A DNA stretch of 64,000 nucleotides, taken from assembly GCA_002270565.1 (NCBI GenBank), contig NQMI01000001.1, positions 125,973 through 189,972 on the forward strand. The letters run 5' to 3'. How positions within the stretch are numbered: the first letter of the stretch is position 1; each line of letters starts with the position of its first letter. A model generated the notes under the pieces. It was not told the origin of the DNA and searched no databases. It worked only from the letters and a program-made list of their open reading frames with translations. Below are positions 22,772-34,600 of the stretch, piece by piece. The stretch comes from Stenocarpella maydis. Lineage: Eukaryota; Ascomycota; Sordariomycetes; Diaporthales; Diaporthaceae. The translations under genes were made by a program, and so were the position numbers.

Positions 22772-25700
22772 TCATGCGAATGTTCGCTTCAGGTCATTCC
22801 ATTTCCTCAGAAGGGTCTCGTGCTGGGAGTTTATCTGTCCGGCAGGGTCAGCATTAGCTCCTTGCTCTCCTGTGCAGTAGTGACGGGATGTTGCAGGTAA
22901 CTCACCTCAGCGTACTGCATCTTTGTCTGCACCAGCTGCTCCTCCAGCTCGGCCATTTCCTTCTCGACCTTCTCATTCTCCTCGTGTACCCGCTGGTTCC
23001 GCTCAATGAGCGCATCCCTCTCGAGCTTCCACTGCTCCTCGATGTCGATGGGCTGCCTCTCGATGACGATCTTGAGCTCTCGCACCTGGCCCTGCAACGA
23101 CTCGTTCTGGTCTTTCAGCTCCTCGTTCTCGACCTTGGTGTGCACTAGCTCCGTGGCCAGGTCCGCCTGCTCACGGTCCACTGCCTGCAGCCGCGTCTCC
23201 AGCTTGCGCAACTTGGCGGCGTAGCTCGCGTTCTGCGACCGCAGGGTCTCGAGCTCTAGCTGCTGCTCCTTCTCGGCCTTGGTCTTTTCCTCCCACTCGG
23301 TGCGGTAAAACTTGAGGATTTCCGGCGTAATCTTGACCTCGCATGCGTCATGCACCAGCTGGTCGGCGCGGTATACCTCTTTGTCCATACTCGACGTAGA
23401 ACTGCCAAAGAACCCATTCTCGAGTATACTGCTGGCGGTCGGCGCGGACTCAATGTAGACATCGAACAGTCGGTCCCTCAGGTAGGAAGTGAGTTGAGAC
23501 ATGTCAGTCATGCCAAGTAGCGTTTGTGAGTTCTTCTGCATCAGTACGATGCCAAACTTGAGGATAGCCGACAGGCCCTCGGAGAGGATGAGGTCGTAGA
23601 TCCGGAGGACCAGCTGCAGCGGGAAGCGGTACGAGAACAGGGTCAGGAACCACTGCGTGGCGTAGAGGTGCGGCGAGATGCCTCGCCGCCTGAGGTGGCA
23701 GTACAACGCGGGCTCGATGTCTTCGAGCAGCCGCTCGAATTGATACAAGTGCATGTGCAGACCAGGCATGTCCTGGATAAACAGCTCACGCAGGTGATAC
23801 TGGTTCATCAACCGCACCAGTAGACAGAAGGCTTCTTCCTCGGACATCTGCACAGAACTGTCAGCAAACACGAGTTGGGCGGATCAGAACGGGCGTTTCA
23901 CCAAGGCTTACATTGAATAGGAGGGGCATGATCAAGAAGTTCATGCCCTGAGCATACCCAACTTCCTCATCGTAGAGCGCATACGCCTTGCAGACGCCAA
24001 AGAGGCCTTCCTGGAGCCCCTGGGCGGAAGCAAACTTGGAATACGCAGTCCGAGCCCCCACGTCCTTCCGGATCGTCTTCTCCAACCTCTGGATCCGGTC
24101 GATGTCTTCGAGCTTCTTCTTCTTCCGCTCCGTCTCCGAGGCTGCCTGCGCCTTGGCGGCGACTGGGTCGTCGTCCTTGGGGGCTGGAGGCGATCCACCG
24201 TTGACACCAGAGTCGCCGGAATGTATCGACGAGGCTGATGAGTGTACGCTGTTGCTCTTGCTACTGGCGCCCAGCGAGGCGTTGCTGCGGCGGTCGTGTT
24301 CCTTGTCCGTGCCCCTAGCCACGAGCTCTCGGTAGACGGCCTCCAGCTCCTCGCTCTGGCTCTGTGCAAGAACCTGCCATATGACGCCCCGGATGGCGCT
24401 CGGGATGCCAGTCGCAATGGCTCTGCTCAGCTCTTCGGCGCTCGTCTTGGCAACGGCGGCAGGGCCCTCATACACTACAGACTGCCACAGATCCCAGTCG
24501 ACTGGCTGATCCGAGAGAGTTGAGGGTCCAGCTGCTGCCCCCGAGGCAGTCCCAGGGGCCAGGTTTGCGGTCGCAGGGTTGGGCGAGGCAGGGAGTTGCG
24601 TTGATGTCACATCCTTCTCCTCTGCCGGCGTGGCGACCAACCCGCTAGGGCCCTTGTTCACCAGGTTGGCAAAGCCGTTGTGGTCACCGTCGTCGGGTAG
24701 ACTGGTTATGCCGGCCTCCTCCCTCATGCGCATGGCCTTGAACCGGTCCTTTAAGCTATTCCGCACATTTCCGTTGACGCCATTTGTGCCGCCGCCCTCC
24801 TCCAGCTTACTGAGCATCATCTCCGGGTTACTATTCAAGGTCGTGACGGAGCTGGCAGTATTCCTCCTAGGCGAGAGGTCTGGGGGCGACGAGTTCGTCA
24901 GGTCCTTGGACGAGCTTCTAGAGAGCCAGGAGAATGCACTGGCGAGCTTGCGAGGTGGGGGCGGTGCGGGGACCTGAGCCTGCGGCTGGGACTGTGCAGC
25001 AGGGAGGCCCGGGGAGACGGGCGCCGGGACGGCGGCCGGGACGGCGGCAGGTGGTGTTTCGAGGTTCTTTGTTGATGAGTCTTGAGCACCCGGGGACCAG
25101 GGCATAGCTGGAAGGGCATTTGTTATACTGCTCAAAGATAACGTCTTCTTAGGCTCGCTCTCGCCTGGGCTCATCTTGACGTCCTCGACTTCTGCTCCTG
25201 CCTCTGCTCCTGGTTTTCGGGCTCCTGTCAGGACAGCATATCATGGGGGTTGAGCGGTTCACGAACCTTTTTCTAGTGTAGGAGCCTCGTCATCGAGGCT
25301 GACCTCGGCGAGCTGGCCGTTGGATGCCAGGGACAGGCGCTGGCCTTGTGAGAGGGAGGGCCTGCCCGGTTGTGCTACAGCGTGGCCATCGTCCTCGCCT
25401 AATGTGTTGTTGTCGACGTCTTGGAACTCGTCCTTGTGTTCGTCCTCTGCCCCGTCCTTTGTGTTGCTGACTTCTGACTCGGGGGCCGGCGCGGCCTTGT
25501 GGTCGTCGTGGAGCTGGTCCTTTTGGTGATTTGACTCGGGCTCTGTGGGGGTGGGCTGGGGCTTTGGGATCTGGGATGTTCGGCGGGTCAGAGAGCGGAT
25601 GGAGGAGGTGTCTGGGACGGTGTCTGGGGCGTCTTCAAAGCTGTCCTGCGTAGCGATTGGCGATGTTAGCACACTGTGATTTCCGGAGGGCGACAAGAGA

Positions 25701-26007
25701 GGCTCCGGGCAGGGGAGGCTCCGGGCTGGGCGCATGGGCTGCCGTGTGACGACAGGCGCGAGCGTGCAACCAGGCCGGAGTTGGGAGATGGGGGAGGGAG
25801 GGGCCCTCAAAGAAGTCAAGGTTTCCGTGGTTGCATGCAAGGGAAATTCGACGTTGTCGAGAGCAGCGTACCATTTCCCGATCCGAGTCGGCAACGGAGT
25901 CGGCGTCCCTGTCGCCGCCGGCCCTTGAGTGAGACAGGGGAGACTGGTGCTGCGGGCGAGATTGGCGAGCGGATAGGCACGTCGTGCTGCTGTTGAACAA
26001 GCGACAT
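22772..26007 (-). CDS. GYP5: TBC-domain Rab GTPase-activating protein, GYP5-like
   Basis: Exons are 25872-26007, 25267-25645, 23912-25224, 22906-23847 and 22772-22834; introns are 226, 42, 64 and 71 nt. Exons 2-5 join in frame (898 residues). The last exon encodes INSQHETLLRKWNDLKRTFA. Exon 1 does not join in frame as read: the start is in one frame, and the part that splices cleanly (GGDRDADSVADSDREM) is in another. The protein should stimulate GTP hydrolysis by Ypt/Rab proteins in Golgi and polarised secretion. An acidic N-terminus (DSFEDAPDTVPD) precedes the TBC domain at about 440-720. The TBC domain keeps RGVIWQVL, the arginine finger in IRKDVGAR and the glutamine finger in GYAQGMNFL. 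A long coiled coil follows (about 780-915). Confidence 0.88.
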
Positions 26008-28641
26008 GATGTTGTGTGTTGGTTGGGTTTGCGGGTGTTGGGGGCTAAGAGAAGGTCTAGTTAGGGAGGGGGGTGAGGAGGAGGGGGGCGGCCAAGAGGC
26101 GTGATGTGTGTGTGGTCGGGTGTACAATGTAAGTGGGAGCGAGGGCAGGACGTAAGTAAGGTAGATAGAGAGCAGAGTGAGTATTTCGAGAAGGGGAAAA
26201 AAAAGTCGCGGGGGCGCCGCGTCTGGAGGTGGGCGGGCGCCTGGGGAGCAAAAAGGGGGGATCGAAGAGCTGTTCACAGCTTGGATGCAGCTTCAGGCCA
26301 TGTGTTCGCGAGCGCGCGCGTGTGTGCATGTGCGTGTACGCAGCAAGTAGACTATGTATGTGTGGGAGGGAGTGGGAGTGGGAGTGGGCTGGCTGGTTGG
26401 CTGGGCCGGGCTGCGTCTTGATCAAACTAGTAGTCGACTGCCGGCAGTTTGTCCGTCCTGTCCTGTCCTGTCCTGTCAGTCATGTGGAATGAATGGATAT
26501 ACAGTAGCTACATAATAAAATAAAAATAAAAACGACAATAAAAAAAACCCAACGGGTAGGGACGAGCAACAGCCACGGGTAGTACAGGCCAGGTCGATCC
26601 AACGTGTCTGTCTATGCTGTCGGTCGTGGGTGGAGTGGTTTGCTGTACTCGCTATGCTACTACAACTTGTCGGACCAACTCTGTGGGGGTGGTATGACTG
26701 ACTTGCTGAGTGTCTTTGTGTCTCTTCGATCCAGCCCGCCTCCCGTTTGTTGACGTGACGTTGATGCGTGACTTGATGGCGGTCTGCAAACAAAGATACC
26801 CTGAAACGGGCAGGATCCGTACCGCTCCGGCCTGGGCCCGCGGGGCTTGAGTGGAAAGTATGGGATCATGATCGATTCAGCCGATTGACCTATTGACTTG
26901 ACCTGCGTATGTACGTGTATGTACGTACATACGTGGTAAACTACTCGACTGCGGCCCTGTTCTTGCTCGTCCTGACCCCTTCCTTCCGCACAACTTTTGC
27001 CAGTCAGTCAGTCACTCACTCACTCACTGACTCTATCGGCCGGACGGACTTGACCGTCTCTTCACCATACCACAAGACCAGTAAAACTGGCCCAGGAACC
27101 AGGGGTATTGCAGGGGTCCCACCCTTTTCATAGCCTCGACTAGGGCACACCCGCTACGGTAACTTGATCCTCTATCTAGTCTAGCACAGCAGCACTACAC
27201 TACTCCGTACCATGCACACAGACACTAGCCCACTACATATACTGCATATACTCCATATACATACTCTGTACACACGTGCGGCAGCCGTCGACTTGCGTTC
27301 TGCAGTCTGAAGACCAAGATACAAGCAGATCCCCTTTATTCTGTAGCCATTCACATGGTGTGCTCTCCAGGACCTTGTCTCCCGAACAGTGCATATACAA
27401 CCCCACACCGATTTTTCGTCGTCTCTGCACACTGTCACGCCCTAGCATCTAGTGTACACTATTTCTTCCCAGCGCCCCCCTCCCCCACCCCCCTTTCCCG
27501 CTTCCTTCTCATGTGGGTAACAAGCCTCGACTATTCCCCCACCTCAAGGCTTTTCCCAACTCCATTCCCACCTCCATCACAGCACCATTATGAGCAGAAC
27601 ACTCGCCGCCTGTGGCCCCCAAGCCCACGCCAGCTTCCTGGCCCAGCAATGCCTCTTGAAACAAAACAAAACAAAACAAAACAAAACAAAACAAAACAAA
27701 ACAAAACAAAACAAAACAAAACAAAACCAGGGCAGCACACGCACAACAGCTGACTGTATTCCCCGATGCCCCCTGCCCTGCCCTGCCCCGCCCCCTGCTC
27801 ATCCCGTACCCGGCCCCCAAGTCGACAACTCACGTGTATGCCCGCCCCATCAACTCCCATCATCATCATCATCATCACCACCAGCCCCATTTCATCCATC
27901 CCAAGGCCACTTCGCCGGCCAACATCACCCGCCTGCAACGGCCCCGTCATCAAGCCCGTTTCATATACATCCCACCGCGCCTTGCCTCGGCGCCAATCCT
28001 ACAATGCCCTTCTGCCTGTCCCCAGGGCGGTGGGCGCAAAGGTGCAGGGCGCTACGTAGCCGCCAATGTCTCGGCGAAAAGCCGCGTCGTCCCCACGCTC
28101 TCTGCACCGAAGGGCTCTATACGGCCTGCATTGATGCATCATCACCTTGCCAACATGGTCTAGAAGTCTTGGTCGTCGGATAAATCCTACCGCCACCTCT
28201 ACCCGCGGATATAGCAAAGCACGGCCTTGCTAGATCCACCACTCGCGTAGCATATGGGTTGCACAAGCCACAAATTCTCCGAGAGCTGCGACATTCCGCC
28301 TGCCTGATCTATGAGGATCAATAGAGGTATTCCCTTTCCACGGCCTGCACTCCGCTTCAATGTCCACCTCTCCTCAACAGGCGCTCCAAAAGCCCTCAGG
28401 TTCGCCCTGCCTCACCTCTGCTCGAGGCACCTTGACGATACCAAGAAACATAATACAATACAAAACACTCCCAGTGCTTGGGGCAAGCCCTCTGATAGCT
28501 GCCCATGCTGTAGTAGTTGCTCCCTTCCTTCCGGAACACCAGACCCCAGTAAATAAACAACCTGATTTTTTATTGCCGGGAAAATGCATACCACGGTCAT
28601 ATCATCCCTCCCCTTACACCAAGCCCATCTCCATTCTCTCT
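26008..28641. other. Intergenic upstream of GYP5-like gene and downstream of TOM1-like gene
   Basis: 2.6 kb of promoter-like and simple-sequence DNA: GT-rich and GGGAGT repeats (26280-26400), a CAGT/CACT tract (about 27000-27030), pyrimidine-rich stretches (27460-27580), an AAAAC microsatellite (listed separately) and a CAT run near 27857-27880. No gene is supported. The right end is the TOM1-like 3' UTR. Confidence 0.5.
27659..27727. repeat. AAAAC pentanucleotide microsatellite
   Basis: About 13-14 uninterrupted copies of a 5-bp unit (AAAAC/GTTTT). Its purity suggests recent slippage. Reading either strand produces artefactual NKTKQ- or LFCFV-type frames, which were rejected as genes. Confidence 0.95.
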
Positions 28642-31600
28642 TTAGGCGAAACCAAAGTAGTCGCCACCCGTTGTGATGGCCTTAATGACCTGGCTGCGGA
28701 GAGCCTCGTAGCTTTCATACTCGGGGAGATCGAGTTCTGCGGCAACAGTAGTCAGCACACAGCTGGCTTATATTGGGAGAAAGGGGGGGGGGGGTCCCGG
28801 ATCTAGCCATAAGTGAACACGTGTGCGAGCTTGGCAACCTATCCTTGTTGCCGTAGTCACGGTGGATGTTGAAGCGGTTGACCCCGTTCATACCTTCGAG
28901 CTCCTTGAAGCCGTTCAGGGGAACCTTGGACGTGCCTGTCACGAATTGCAACAGCTTGGCCTGCTCCTCCTTGTCGAAGGATCGCACCGCCCGCCAGAAC
29001 CACTGGATCTGTTGCGAGGCCGCCGTGTAGTTGTGATACTCCGTGTTGCTCTTCCAATCGTCCACATCGATGTCTGGGAGGCCAGAGATGAGGAGCTCCA
29101 GCTCCTGCTCGTTGAAGATGGCAATCAGGTCCGCAGGGATGACGCCGTGGAATCCCTGGAGGAAGTGCTCCATCTGGATCTTGACTGATGACAGGAGCTT
29201 GTGTTCTACAATGAGGCGGACGTACTCGTGCTTGTTCTCGTTGGTCACCTCGATGTTGCGGCCGTTCTCGATGAGGTCCACGACCTTGCTTGCGCCAAAC
29301 TCATCCTCCTCAACAGAGAACGACTCGATCACCGTGCCGGTGATGTCGTTTTCCAGCATCCATGCCAGTGACTTGTAGTAGTCCGGGTCGAATGACTCCA
29401 TGTCCTTGACAGACACCGGCTTGCCGAGGATACGCTTGTACACGGCACGGCTGAAGTAACAGTCCAGAAGACGCCCTTCGTATACAGCCTTGCCGATGAT
29501 TCGCCCTATGAACTTGAAGAAGGCCAGGTGCTCCTCGTTGAAATGACTCGACTTGTTCGGGTGGAATGTCGTGCGGTCCGCAGACACGGGAGTGAACAAG
29601 ATGTAGTTTGGGTTGAACATGGCTCTGGTCAGGACCTGGAACCACTCTCGGGTCACGCCTCCAGCGTCGACGCCCTCTTCGCCGTGGAACCGGACGTTGA
29701 GCTTGCCGTACTTGACCTCATCGTCGGACTTGAAGGCCAAAGCGCGGTATGAATCGTGGAAGACGTTATCGCGCCTAACGTTGACCGATAACGGCGGGTA
29801 GGATGGCCGTGTGTGGCCACTCTGCTTGGCGTGCACCGTCCTGGTGAAGTAGCTGCGCTTGTTGTCGAACTCCAAGACCTTGGGGTTCTTAACCAAGAGG
29901 GAGAACGTGCCCGACATGAGCTTGTTGTTTTGCCGAACCAGCTCGTTGAGGATTCTCCGGTGCTCGTTGGTGAATGTGAAGAACAAGCCCGCCATGGCGT
30001 CCTCAGGCGGTGGGCTGGAGAGGACCATGTCCTTGTTGAACTGGCTCTTGCTCTGCGGACCATCCTCCAGCGTTGTGTTCTTGCAAACCACCATGAGCGA
30101 CTCGATGAGGGGCAGGAGGATGGTGGCCACGTTCAACATGTTGTCTCGCCGGCGAATGGCCGCAAGACAGCCACTCAGCCTCTCCCACATCTTGTTGAAC
30201 GTCTCGTTGTGGTAGAGGGTCATGAGCAAGCTGGACTTCTCATCGGCCGCGGCGGCATCGCCTGCACCTCGGGTCTCGTCCTTCTTGGTCTCGAAAAGAT
30301 GATCAAGGGCGGTGAGAACACGGAGCAGCTTGTTCTGTTCCGAAGCCCCAGGTGAGAACTTGGCAAGTGCGAGCCCCTGGATCTCCGTGCCAGACTCTGC
30401 CTTTGAGATGTGCGGCATGAGCTCGTCAAGCTCCGAGACGATATTCTTGCTAAGCAGTTGGGCCTGCTTCACGAGCTCTCTTCCGAAAGTCTGCTTTGCC
30501 TCGGGAATGTTGGACAGATTCTTGATGGTGGAGATGGTGTTCTGGAAGGTCTTGGAGCTGCACTCGCGCGCAACGAAGATCTTGACCACGAGTTTCAGGT
30601 TCTCTGGGGGAATGAACGGGGGCTGAAGCTGCCGGACCTTCTTCTGCTCGGGCTGGGCCTTATCCGCCGTACTGTCTGCGGCCTTCGGGGCTGCCTCTGT
30701 GGCAGCTTCGGCCGGAGCGGCTGAGGAATCGTGAGCAGCTCCGGTGGTACCAGCAGCACCTTCGGCCTGCTCGGCGCCCTCCTTGGCCTTCTCCGCCTCT
30801 TTTCTAGCCTCTTCCTCGGCCTCCTTGCGACGCCGCTCTAGCGCCTGAAGTGGAAGGGTAACTTTGTTAAGAAGGTCCACGAGGAGTTGCATCACGGTAG
30901 AGCTCTCCATGACGAGGTCACGGTCAAGGAGGTGCAGCAAGGAGTTGATGGCGTACTTATGAACCTTCAGGTCCTTGTTCTTGCCCTTGCGGTTGTGTGC
31001 CTGTTTCAGGGAGACGGCAATTCCCTCGTGCTCCGTCAGGAAGAGGGATGGGATGTGGGGGTTCCTGTCCGAAAGCTCCACGAGCAGGTCGAGACATTGC
31101 TGCACGACCAGGAGGGGGGAGATCTCCGAGTTCTGTTGGATGCTGTTGGTGGAGCTAATGTTCGTGAAGGTCCGCTTGAGGCTCTGGGGCGTCTTGAACT
31201 CCTTTTCCTTCTCCTTGTCCTTTGGCTGCCTGGCCTTCAGGGATAATGAGCTGAAACTGCGCTCGACGGCCTCCATGTCGGTGCTGCCGAACTGCAGAAT
31301 CTGGAGCAGCGAGCCGATAACCTCGAACCGGTTCTGGCGGTTCTCACAAATGTCACCGAGCACACGGAAGAGGTGGCTGCGGATGGAGCCCTGCTGGCTC
31401 ACGAACATGAGACGAAGAAGTGTCGCAACACCGGCCTTATCCAGCATCTGCACAATGGCGCGACGTTGCGCCTTGCTGTCGTTTCCGGTCGCGGGTTCGG
31501 GAGCGTTACGGGCCGCATCGCGTGTGCGCAACATGGCAGTGGTTGATGTGGTCCGGTGGTACCTCTCCGCCAGGGCCCGCGCTTCCTCGGCCAGGTCTGG

Positions 31601-34600
31601 CGGGAGCTGATCCATGATCTCGTTGCCCTGCTCCATGAGCACTGTCTGCCTAAGGTCCGGCGGCAGGGTAGCCAGGATACTAGCGGCGTCCATATCCTGC
31701 GCTGCGGGAGCATGTCCGATGGTTGCGGTCTGGCGGCGTTGTGCCTCGCGCTCTGCCCGCCTGCGCTCGTGGCGCTCTGCCTGGACGATCTCGTGCCGTA
31801 TATCTTCGGGGAGGGCATCCAGGAACTCCTGGAACGCCTCGCCCTGCTCTCCAGCAGAGCTATCGGCCGCCGCTGCACGGGCTTCGGTGCGCCGAGAGGT
31901 GACGGTCTGCGCGATGACCTCCTCCCTCAGATCTTCAGGTATGGCGGCAAGGTATTCAGGGTCAATCCCCAGCTCGGTGACGTCAACTTCCTCGCCCCTG
32001 ATCGTCGTGACCACCCTCGGCTGCGGAGGTCCGGGTTCCTCGCGTTCGGGCTGGCGAGAATCATCGGCCAACTCCACACCTTCCATAGGCTGTGGCTCGG
32101 AGTTCTCGGGGCCTTCGGCTGGGGCCTCGTCAGTCTCCGCGGGGCCGGCCTGAGCGGCTGCCTCGGCTGCAACACGCTCCAGGCGCTCACGCTCTTCCGC
32201 CTCTGCCTTCTCACGTGCCAACTTCTCTTCAGCCTCCTTGGCCTCACGTGCCTTGCGCTCTTCTTCGTGGCGCTTTTGACGCTCTTCCTCCTCTTTGCGT
32301 CGGCGCTCGGCCTCCTCGGCCTTGGCCTTCCTCTCGTGCTCGGCGGCGTAAGGCGTCAGCGTTGCCCATATGTAAAGGTTGAGCCTCGTTGCCCTCTCCT
32401 GGCTCATGTGCCCAAAGACTTGTCGGGTCTCATCGAGCCAGCGCTGCTCGGTCGTAGCTGGAGCAAAGCCAACTGCTTGCTGTGGCTCCTGGTAAACCTC
32501 CCGCCGGGCCTCGGCCCGCACATCACGGCTGTGCTGGCCAGCTCGGAGAGGAATACTGAACTCTTGGATCTCGCCACGGCCACCTGGGCCCTGGATCTGG
32601 AAGGACAAGTGAGGGGTCCGTCCCGCGATACCTGGGGGTAGGTTTGCCATCAGATCGCTCAGTATGCTCATGGGGCTGTCGAGGAAGCTGTGGAAGCCAC
32701 CAAACCGCTGCAGTGGTGAGCCAAGTGGGCGGGGTGAAGCGTCGCGAGCGTTGGTGGCGCCACGCCGGAGAAGTGGGTTCAGCCCATCGTCTTGGTTGGC
32801 CGCTGGGCCGGGAGCTCGGCTCCGGAAGTAGCTGCGGAAGTCTGTCGCAGGATCAGTACGGCGGTTCACTATAAGTCGAGAAAGCAAAGCAGTCATCTCC
32901 TGCTCAAACGAGTGCGCCCCGGGCGCGAACATTTGAGCTTCTGATTGACCAGAAGACATACCACCAAGCGGATCGCCGCCCCGGGGGCCGCCACCGATAA
33001 CGAAGGGGCCAACTGGGAAGGGACTACGGCGAGGCCGCGGAGGGCCGCGTTCGACAACAAGAGCATCCCAGCCAAGGCCGGCGGGCATTGGGGGAGGAGC
33101 AATCTCATCTCCCGGTCCTGCTTATAATATTGGTACGGTGGATAATGGTAAACGGTTTCATGGTACTTACTTGTGTATTCATAGATGTAATCGTCTTCGA
33201 CGTCGACTTGCTCATCTTCCTCGTCTGAGAAGAGAATTAGTATGCCCATTCCAATCTCCAAAACGGGACATGCGCCTCTTGTTGGCTGACTTACCGTCGT
33301 CTTCATGCTCCTCGTCGTAGCGATCGCCAGCAAAGTTGAACCCCTCCTCGGCTAGGATGTGGTGGTGGTGATGGTGGTGGCCGTCAGCGTGGTCATCCTG
33401 CATGAGCTCTTGCAGCTCGTGGAGCGGGTTAGGCATGTTGGCGAGCTCGTCGAGGTCATGCACCCCATCCTCGTATGCCTGGCCATCACCGTCCTCATCG
33501 CCATCATCCTCCTCGTCGGTGTCGCTCTCCCAGCCAGAACCGCCGTCATCGTCGAGAGGATTTCCCTCTTCGTCAACGATCTCGATACGGTCATCGTCTT
33601 CAATGTCGTCCATATCTTCGGAGCCCACTTCGTCGTCGTCTCCATCATCGTCGTCATCGCTGAGTTCATCTTCATCCATATCCTCGTCATCATCCTCATC
33701 ATCGTCATCCTCGTCCATGATGACCTCGACGCCGACTGGATCCCCCGGGAGGCCTTCGATGTTACCCATCTCGCCGAGCTCCTCCTCGTCGTCGTCGCTG
33801 ACGTCTTCCTCGCCGTCCTGCGACATCTCATCACCGTAGTCGAGCTCGTCGGGGTACTCCTCGTCGTCGTACATCTCTTCGTCCTCTGCAGGGCTTTGTT
33901 AGCTAACCGAGCTATCCCAGTTACTCCGGGCAGAGGGTTTCCTTACCATCGTCAGAATCCTCGTCAAAGTCGTCCTCCCGGCCAGCCTCGAGCATGCCTA
34001 GGGCTGAGTTCCGGTAAAGGTCAGGAGTCTCCTCCCGGTCGTCTTCCAAGTCGGAGAGCGATGATGCTGATACGATGTCGTCCTCGACATTATCTTGTGG
34101 GCCGGACGGAAGAAGGTTGGCGTGGCTGAGGGCGATGCCAGTGGTTGTCATAATCTGTAGGACGCGGAGGATATACTTGATGGTGCGCTTCACGCCGGGG
34201 AATGTGAGATCGATGTCGGCTATGGATGAGGTCAGTGCTGGCAGGAAGCCCTTCTCATACATCAGCCGCTTGAGCTGCATATGTGAGCGACTCGCCGTGG
34301 AGTGGTCCGAGAAACGAGGGCTTGCAGAGTCGGCCTTGTCGCCCATCATATTGATCATGAGCTCAGCCAAGGACAGCAGCTTCGCATATCTCACGTCAAA
34401 AGGCTCACTCGGGAGTGAGGCATCCTTGTATGCGCGGAGGATCATGTCCAGAACCCACTTGCGGACAAAGAGCAGGTCAGAATCATCGTCATAATCGAAG
34501 CGATCGCGGCTCCGATCCACTGGCCTCTCGCTGGTCTTGGCCACCAAGGCAACGAGAACCTGGCGCGCCTGCTCTGATGTGGCGGCTTTCTTCTTCGCCG

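Noticed and set aside
27590..28183. Plus-strand frame through the AAAAC repeat
   Set aside because: The frame is held open by the microsatellite and by C-rich sequence; no family motif on either side.
31556..32641. 361-codon plus-strand open frame with hydrophobic Leu-rich stretches
   Set aside because: It is antisense to the charged, coiled region of the TOM1-like ligase. Leu/Phe-rich text is what antisense of Glu/Lys/Arg-rich coding gives.
33359..34129. 256-codon plus-strand frame resembling a membrane protein (Val/Ile-rich)
   Set aside because: It is the antisense of the GAC/GAG-rich acidic tract, where GTC and ATC repeats mimic transmembrane segments.
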